From assembly GCA_964651785.1 (NCBI GenBank), contig CAZYWJ010000015.1:1-56603 (forward strand): a stretch of DNA of 56,603 bases, written 5' to 3'. This document shows, piece by piece, positions 52,001 to 56,603 of this stretch. A program made the translations under genes and the position numbers. Every line of letters begins with the position of its first letter. The first letter of the stretch is position 1. This stretch comes from JAKVAV01 sp964651785. GTDB lineage: Bacteria; Bacteroidota; Bacteroidia; Flavobacteriales_D; Cryomorphaceae. Under the pieces are notes generated by a model, which did no database searches, was not told the DNA's origin, and saw only the letters and a program-made list of their open reading frames with translations.

Positions 52001-55000
52001 ATCCATTTCCTCCGACTCGGACTCCGTGCTTTCGATGCTTTCTGCAATCTCATTTTGATCGGGTTCCGCACTTTCGGTTTCGGCTTCCGCCAATGGAGCT
52101 TTCAGCGCCTCAAGTTCAGCTTGGAACGACTGCAATTTCTGAATCTCCACCTGCAGCTCATCTCGATTTACAGCTGCTTCGGGATCGTCGAGAATTGCCA
52201 CAAACTCATCAATCTTCTCTGAAATCAGGTTATCTGCCTCAGTAATGGTTTCAGCCTTTTCTATGGTCTCGGTGTTTTCATCAGTTGGCAGAGTTCTGCT
52301 TCGAACAGCCGCGATCAGGGAATCGGTCGACAAGTCAATTTCGGCCACAGGTAGTTCATCCGCCGCATCCAAGCGCTGTCGGCTGTCATTCACCCGATCA
52401 ATGGTTTCCGACCGCTCTCGCAGCATGAGGTTATAACGCTCCACCAATTCGGGTGATGGGTTCTCAGCCGCATCTATCGCTGCCTTGAACATGGAAATCT
52501 CAGATCGCAATTGAGTCAAATAATCTTCTTCCACTTTTAGTTTTTGCCTTTCGGCAACGTCGGGATTCGTGGTCAACTCAGCTTCCTCCATCATTGCTGA
52601 GTAATCAGGAAGAACGGATTCCTTAGAGAATTCGGTTCTCAAGGATGTGGCCAAAGCGGGACTCAACTCCGTGTATGCCGATTCGGTTTCCACTTCAGGC
52701 GAAGCTTGCTCTTCAGGCTCTTCTCTGATCAGTTCGGCATAGCTTTGTGCCTCTGCAGATCGCGGATAGAAAGTTTCCCTGCCTTCCATGATGGCCTCGT
52801 CTTGCTGAATTTCCAGAGCTTTCACCCTTCTCATTTCGATCAGATCATCTTGAGAGACATTTGAATCAATCCCTTCCGTCAAAATCTGATCGATATCGGC
52901 AATGAACTTCTCGTTGAGGTCAATTCTTCTTTCGGCCATCTCGGGAGCGCTTTCACCCGAAATCTCTATTTCCGCCAGAGCAGGCAGGTAATCGCGACTG
53001 ATGCTGCTCACCGTCCGGATAGACTTCACTTCCGTGGAATAGTCGGGAATTTTGGCTTCCAGTCGAGCTACCAATGAAGGGCTCAATGTGTCCACATCGG
53101 CCTTGGCGCGATTTACGGCTTCGGCCAAAGGTTTGTCTGATTCTTCGGCTTCCCACGTTTCGATCAGCGCTTGTCTCGCTTCGATTTCGTTCGATTTTTG
53201 ATCGCGAAGCTTTCGGTAATCGGCCAGTTGCTCCTCGACACCTTCCTCACCTCCTACTCCGCTTTCCAATTGCTCGATTGACTCATCAATGATCGCTACC
53301 CAATCTTCTGCCGCTTGGATTTTCAATTCTTCGGCTTCTATGCGTTTTTCTACCGGCAGACTCTCGTCGTAATCGATCGCAAAATCAGTCGNNNNNNNNN
53401 NNNNNNNNNNNNNNNNNNNNNNNNNNNNNNNNNNNNNNNNNNNNNNNNNNNNNNNNNNNNNNNNNNNNNNNNNNNNNNNNNNNNNNNNNNNATCCAGCGT
53501 TGTCTCCTCACCTATATCGTCCGACTCGTCGGAGCTTACGGCAATCTCTTCTTCACTTACCTCTTCGATTGTTTCTTCCGGTTGAGAATCTTGCCCGCTT
53601 GAAGTCTCATCCACCTCGTTTCCATCAATGAAATTGCCATTCAATGCCAATTCTTCCGAAGCGGTTTCTACTCCATTCTTTTCAGAAATCTCCGATTCGG
53701 AAACCCCTGCCACGGTTGCTTCTTCGTTGTTCTGAGCTATCTCATCCTTAGCTGTCACAGCGGATGATTTGGCAGGACTGAAAGTGCGCCGAAACTCCAT
53801 GGCCAGCACATCGGAGTCCATGGTTTCAAATACCTCAGGGTTCTGAGCGGTGTACTCCGCGATTGCTTCGTTGTCAATCGGAAGGTCTTCCAGGTTCTCC
53901 GCCAATAGCTTTTTCTCTGTATCTGACCACGAAATAGTCGGCTCAGTCTCGGATGGTGTAAACGAAGGATCACGATTCTCAGCAATCGACTGCAAAATCT
54001 CGTATTCCTGAACCTCATTGTCGGCCAAGATCTGTGCATCCTCGGCTTGTTTAAAGGCTCGCTCGGTTTTTCGCTTGGCGCTCTCAATATCCGATTTCAA
54101 AACGGCGATCTCTTCTTCGATTGCCTTCAGATCTTTGCCTTTCAGTTTCTTTTGCTGTGTTCGTTTGGTTACAAGCGAGGCACTCAACTGCTCTTCCTGA
54201 TCGCGCAGGCTTTGCGCTCGCTCCAGCAGCTTTTGCGCTTCGGCATCAGCCTTGAGTCCTTTCCTCCTGATTTCCTGAACGGGATCAAAGCGATCTTCTA
54301 CCTTGTCGATGCTCTCTCTCTTTGCCTGCTCCTTAGTGAGACCTGCGTAAATGGCATCGTAATCGTTTGAGTCAATCGCCTCGCGAAGTGAGTCTACGCG
54401 CGCTTTTTCAACTTCGTAGGTCTGTTGCGCTTCTTGCGCTTTTTGGTACAACTCATCTTTCAAGTTTTTTGAGTTATTCGCTCGGCGCAAAGCGTTCTCG
54501 GCTTGAAGTTTGGCCAAACCGGCTCCGTACATGGAGGCATTTCGGTTATTTCCCTCGGTGCTCGCTTCGTTGATAAAACTCTGTGCCGATTCGTTTTTCG
54601 CTTTGGCATCAGCAAAATAGCTTTCGGATGATTGAGCCGCACCTTCCGCCAATTGCGCTGCCAAGAGGTACCGATCCTTCAGCTCTTCCACACGAGCTTC
54701 GGCTTGCTCTAAAATCTTTTCGTTGCTCATGCCCGCGCCAAATCCAGCGTCGGAGTATGCCATGGCGGGATCTTTATCCACCACTTCAACTTCGGGCTCT
54801 GTCGTTTCTTTCGTGGGATCAAAGTTCACATCGAGGGCGGCACGCTGCCTCAGCATTTTCTGCGCCAGCGCCATCACGTCGCCGTCGTAGGTCTGATCGA
54901 AGAGGTTATTGATCAACAGCTTTTCCACACCTACGGATGAGATCAGCTCCATCTCTTGCAGATAGGCATTGACTCCCGCCGAGGTAGGCACATCCACCAA

Positions 55001-56254
55001 TCCTGCGTGAATCTTATCACTCGATTTCTCTTCCACCAAAAACTTGTACTTCCCTCCTTTCGGGAAACTGAGCACATACTCGCCCGTAGCAGGATCGGTG
55101 TATTGAACATCCACTTCCTTATTGGTCGTGGCGTCAATGGTGGTAATCTTTGCCAGCCTCTTGCTCGGATCAATTTGATTGATATACGTTCCTTTGATTA
55201 AGGTGATGTCGAGCGGCGCACTCTTTACCAGAACTTTATACACGTCGAGATTTCCTTGCTTACTGCTTCGCGCAGAAGCAAAAAAGGCCATCTCATTCAG
55301 GGAGTCGGCCAGGTAGAAGAGGTCATCATCGGGGGTATTGACGGCAAAGTCCAAATTGACGGGCTTGCTAAAAACGCCTGCCGATTGATCGAAGGCGGCT
55401 TTGTAAACGTCGTATCCTCCCATACTTCCGTGGCCTTTGGACGAGAAGTAGAAGGTCTTGTCATCGGGATGCAGGTAGGGAAAGTCTTCGTCGTAAGGCG
55501 TGTTGATCGGGCCTTGTACAGGCACGGGATCACTGAATGATCCGTCGGGGAGTACATCGGCGTGGTAGATGTCCAGCCCTGTCTTTCCGCTCTTTCCGTA
55601 GCTGGAAAAGTAGATCGTGGTACCCGTTCCACGAAAGTGGATCAGGGAACGGTGGTTTCGCTTTTTGTCTTCAGAAGACAGCAGCTCTTCGGGGGTGACC
55701 AATATCTTACCACCTATATCAGTCAGGTCGTAAATTCGGAAAAAAGACTCTGCGGGCGATCGCTTTTTGTCGAGAACGGTTATCTCCTTTATTTGCGAAA
55801 GCAAGTTCTGACCGCTTCGCGCCATGGCGATTTTCAGGTCTACCTGCTTTTCTTCCACATCGCTTTTGGAAGCCAGCGACTTGTACTTCTCGTAGGCCGA
55901 GACGGCATCCTGAAACAAGTAATTGAGGTGATAAGCCCGCCCGAGGTAGTAATAACTTTGATCGTCTACATTGGGTTTACCCACGGCAAACTTCAAGTAC
56001 TTAACGGCTTCCTCTTTCTTTTCGGCATCGCCGTAAAGGGCCGTAGCTCCATACTTGTAATTGAAAACGGGGTTGGTCGGGTTGAGGCTGAGCAGTTGAG
56101 AATAAAGCGGCATCGCTTCTGCAAATGAGCCCTTATCAAAAAGGGCATCCGCCTCTTGGATGAGATCCTGCTCGCTGTACTGTGCATTTAATTGGACGGC
56201 AGCTATAAGCCACAATCCTACCAAACACAGGGAGTATTTGATTTTTGAAGCCAA
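49049..56254 (-). CDS. giant TPR / PD40 / SPOR envelope protein
   Basis: About 2,401 residues with one gap. It has a signal peptide (LVGLWLIAAVQLNAQ), N-terminal TPRs (about 30-165), then PD40/WD40-like strands (about 200-345: TIYFSSYGKSGKTGLDIYHA, TFYFSSKGHGSMGGYDVYKA). About 1,600 residues of acidic coiled coil follow (rich in Glu, Ala and Ser). Three C-terminal SPOR-like modules begin near 2062 (GLIFQVQVGAYRN), 2200 (GLFYTVQVGVYSK) and 2317 (SYVVIMGTFVDN). SPOR domains bind stripped peptidoglycan, and TPR-PD40 N termini occur in T9SS-associated proteins, so a cell-wall-spanning scaffold is inferred. The start is TTG at 56254; an in-frame stop lies 24 bases upstream and no ATG is between. 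Confidence 0.85.
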   Translation of the reverse strand: MASKIKYSLCLVGLWLIAAVQLNAQYSEQDLIQEADALFDKGSFAEAMPLYSQLLSLNPTNPVFNYKYGATALYGDAEKKEEAVKYLKFAVGKPNVDDQSYYYLGRAYHLNYLFQDAVSAYEKYKSLASKSDVEEKQVDLKIAMARSGQNLLSQIKEITVLDKKRSPAESFFRIYDLTDIGGKILVTPEELLSSEDKKRNHRSLIHFRGTGTTIYFSSYGKSGKTGLDIYHADVLPDGSFSDPVPVQGPINTPYDEDFPYLHPDDKTFYFSSKGHGSMGGYDVYKAAFDQSAGVFSKPVNLDFAVNTPDDDLFYLADSLNEMAFFASARSSKQGNLDVYKVLVKSAPLDITLIKGTYINQIDPSKRLAKITTIDATTNKEVDVQYTDPATGEYVLSFPKGGKYKFLVEEKSSDKIHAGLVDVPTSAGVNAYLQEMELISSVGVEKLLINNLFDQTYDGDVMALAQKMLRQRAALDVNFDPTKETTEPEVEVVDKDPAMAYSDAGFGAGMSNEKILEQAEARVEELKDRYLLAAQLAEGAAQSSESYFADAKAKNESAQSFINEASTEGNNRNASMYGAGLAKLQAENALRRANNSKNLKDELYQKAQEAQQTYEVEKARVDSLREAIDSNDYDAIYAGLTKEQAKRESIDKVEDRFDPVQEIRRKGLKADAEAQKLLERAQSLRDQEEQLSASLVTKRTQQKKLKGKDLKAIEEEIAVLKSDIESAKRKTERAFKQAEDAQILADNEVQEYEILQSIAENRDPSFTPSETEPTISWSDTEKKLLAENLEDLPIDNEAIAEYTAQNPEVFETMDSDVLAMEFRRTFSPAKSSAVTAKDEIAQNNEEATVAGVSESEISEKNGVETASEELALNGNFIDGNEVDETSSGQDSQPEETIEEVSEEEIAVSSDESDDIGEETTLDXXXXXXXXXXXXXXXXXXXXXXXXXXXXXXXXXXTDFAIDYDESLPVEKRIEAEELKIQAAEDWVAIIDESIEQLESGVGGEEGVEEQLADYRKLRDQKSNEIEARQALIETWEAEESDKPLAEAVNRAKADVDTLSPSLVARLEAKIPDYSTEVKSIRTVSSISRDYLPALAEIEISGESAPEMAERRIDLNEKFIADIDQILTEGIDSNVSQDDLIEMRRVKALEIQQDEAIMEGRETFYPRSAEAQSYAELIREEPEEQASPEVETESAYTELSPALATSLRTEFSKESVLPDYSAMMEEAELTTNPDVAERQKLKVEEDYLTQLRSEISMFKAAIDAAENPSPELVERYNLMLRERSETIDRVNDSRQRLDAADELPVAEIDLSTDSLIAAVRSRTLPTDENTETIEKAETITEADNLISEKIDEFVAILDDPEAAVNRDELQVEIQKLQSFQAELEALKAPLAEAETESAEPDQNEIAESIESTESESEEMDTATEIPSEEMAELPTVVDEAQMEISPDSLPQTAPTEEDIAMASAPQITDEQRAVFEEILSISEGFVIDFDRKANVLIEDGDLQERELKALADLNNTFVASIDTKIDSLNAIKTLGGSDFKRTIEREIEELQALSADKQQEYDRLMAEAELIAMESEEPVADATDELTERESDLKEIREIPDLNTIQYKSLNASIIRNGLKTKTDSLRLLQDKYSEVTSAEEKSDILAEMDRITAEVNRGITQSNLAEINYYQSENTRILSQLDANKSTNREEIIALQSRATELKAKSIKLEKTEDVSMQQALISDLSDVNNQLAEFASAESESATSELAELGDFSNAILKPESHETLPNKAYLTEMQSMVITEMSPDLRKRLIENDEELDLTLDFASGESVEEKRGLISANTKVDSIGLELLAESPAQFDYLVAMVRADSLKNLERQSAEYAELQQIQAVERSTEADRLLKMIPNQETEKDRESVKARAKKLEEEAEVLYKKSALAAVQAELIRAKRSQNDEKLIALSTDLSFKQRKALDALLLKPGYRIIPSEEPVAVVDESLGKANTPAEIPSSVVTEAESTDEVVINEKPTTPELKSEGLDAVKGNWLGMVEIIAEKDDFSDVEESMFVEAETGTYDSNKPIPIDPAMPDGLIFQVQVGAYRNPIPQDLFGPYAPIMGQKLANGITRYRAGLFKKYAEALQARNEIRTKGYSDAFVVVYVDGEKLTGEQAREILAQARETEKVSVELIKGIPSGEPIAVKAEEKEPELNTSYYNDPEAAEAEQVEIIAGLFYTVQVGVYSKPVKLDQLYNLTELNSELTASGVIRYTSGRFGDLSAASTRKEVARNKGVNDAFITAYYNGKRVSLAEAERLIAEKGESVFAEKVAGEKPADVPPPNVSVDEEKDNGESYVVIMGTFVDNVPQELADLFLENKNWGIRKIQGPGSAAIYLSEDIKSLDEARALLKECKKLNISTATLGTMKDGKITSVQIE
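53392..53491. other. 100-N assembly gap inside the giant SPOR gene
   Basis: A run of exactly 100 N in an acidic low-complexity region. The frame continues across it as written, but the number of missing residues is unknown. Confidence 0.97.
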
Positions 56255-56263
56255 ATTATAGTT

Positions 56264-56271
56264 TAAAGGTA
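56264..56271 (-). promoter_or_regulatory. near -7 box of the giant SPOR gene
   Basis: On the minus strand 56271 to 56264 reads TACCTTTA, one mismatch from TAnnTTTG, 9 bp before the TTG start. It supports that start. Confidence 0.35.
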
Positions 56272-56331
56272 TCGCCTATACGCTCGCTTCAGACGAATGT
56301 TACAACGAAGAAACCAATAATTTAATTCATC

Positions 56332-56603
56332 TTAAAATGCAAATTGATCTAAGAATATGCTTTGCTTGCTTTTTGAGCCCAACATGTACATGTAATTGTC
56401 CTCTTTTTTCTCCCCTGCCTGCTTGCGCTTGTCCTCTTTTTCTTCCAAAAGAATAGCGTTAAATTCCTTGCTGCTCGAGTAGGTTTGCAAAACACCTCGC
56501 TTGTAGGTGAAGTAGTACCAGTTGGCATCATTTACCTCAAGGTAAAGGTGAATCACATCTCCGCTGGCTTTTTTCTCCACCACGAATTTACCCGGCACTT
56601 TTC
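56332..56603 (-). CDS. uncharacterised protein, C-terminal fragment
   Basis: The last 90 residues of a gene that enters from the right edge; the GTG at 56598 is not needed as a start because the frame is open to the edge. Visible are KFVVEKKASGDVIHLYLEV, a beta-rich segment NWYYFTYKRGVLQTYSSS, a charged Lys/Glu stretch and the end YMYMLGSKSKQSIFLDQF. I do not recognise the family. It is co-oriented with the giant SPOR gene, 77 bp upstream of it, and may be in the same operon. Confidence 0.6.
   Translation of the reverse strand, partial: KVPGKFVVEKKASGDVIHLYLEVNDANWYYFTYKRGVLQTYSSSKEFNAILLEEKEDKRKQAGEKKEDNYMYMLGSKSKQSIFLDQFAF

Noticed and set aside
55562..56128. Antisense open frame (188 codons) opposite the PD40 region
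   Set aside because: No family resemblance, and the minus-strand gene shows clear repeats and a signal peptide.

Overview
The window is chromosomal DNA of a member of the Bacteroidota, most likely a marine Flavobacteriales lineage near the Cryomorphaceae or Schleiferiaceae; the exact family is an inference. The evidence is the type IX secretion (T9SS) signature: a PorP/SprF-like outer-membrane protein, type A and gliding-type (type B) C-terminal sorting domains on five secreted proteins, promoters with the Bacteroidota -7 box TAnnTTTG, and near absence of Shine-Dalgarno sequences. I see no rRNA, tRNA, CRISPR array, insertion sequence or phage gene. Three runs of exactly 100 N are scaffold gaps and fall inside three large genes, so the sequence is a draft assembly.

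Layout, left to right. 1-3.8 kb: housekeeping and stress genes (HMG-CoA lyase fragment, pyrD, a divergent SDR/HxlR redox pair, Mn-type superoxide dismutase, smpB). 3.8-10.1 kb: small and partly unknown genes (a T9SS cargo with DFDPS repeats, a CrtA-like monooxygenase, a NUMOD4/HNH-like protein, a gmhB-like phosphatase with an XRE regulator, and an unknown/DUF2452 pair behind an inverted-repeat-rich upstream region). 10.1-14.9 kb: a tight seven-gene operon holding an ECF sigma factor, its probable anti-sigma factor, three DUF4252 proteins and an ABC exporter, preceded by a recognisable ECF-type promoter. 15.4-21.7 kb: PorP/SprF, a 963-residue PKD adhesin and a secreted PQQ-type sugar dehydrogenase. 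21.8-36.3 kb: prfC, a thioredoxin-fold envelope protein, a 1.6-kresidue TPR protein coupled to a cold-shock-like gene, a DAO oxidoreductase, a choice-of-anchor L T9SS protein and a penicillin acylase homologue. 36.4-45.1 kb: a co-oriented run with a hydrolase-OsmC fusion, PaaZ-like aldehyde dehydrogenase, TerC, a crotonase, a SpoIIE-type phosphatase, a DUF349 protein and a small lipoprotein. 45.1-56.6 kb: phosphate transporter, Nudix-like regulator, M48 lipoprotein, ClpS and a giant 2.4-kresidue TPR/PD40/SPOR protein.

Themes. Much of the coding capacity serves the envelope and cell surface. The strongest candidate for an under-described system is the ECF sigma/anti-sigma/DUF4252/ABC operon: three paralogous DUF4252 domains carry three different export signals (T9SS cargo, plain signal peptide, lipoprotein). 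The sequence suggests the operon is autoregulated. All eight convergent gene pairs end within 14 bp of overlap or 6 bp of gap, leaving almost no room for intergenic terminators.
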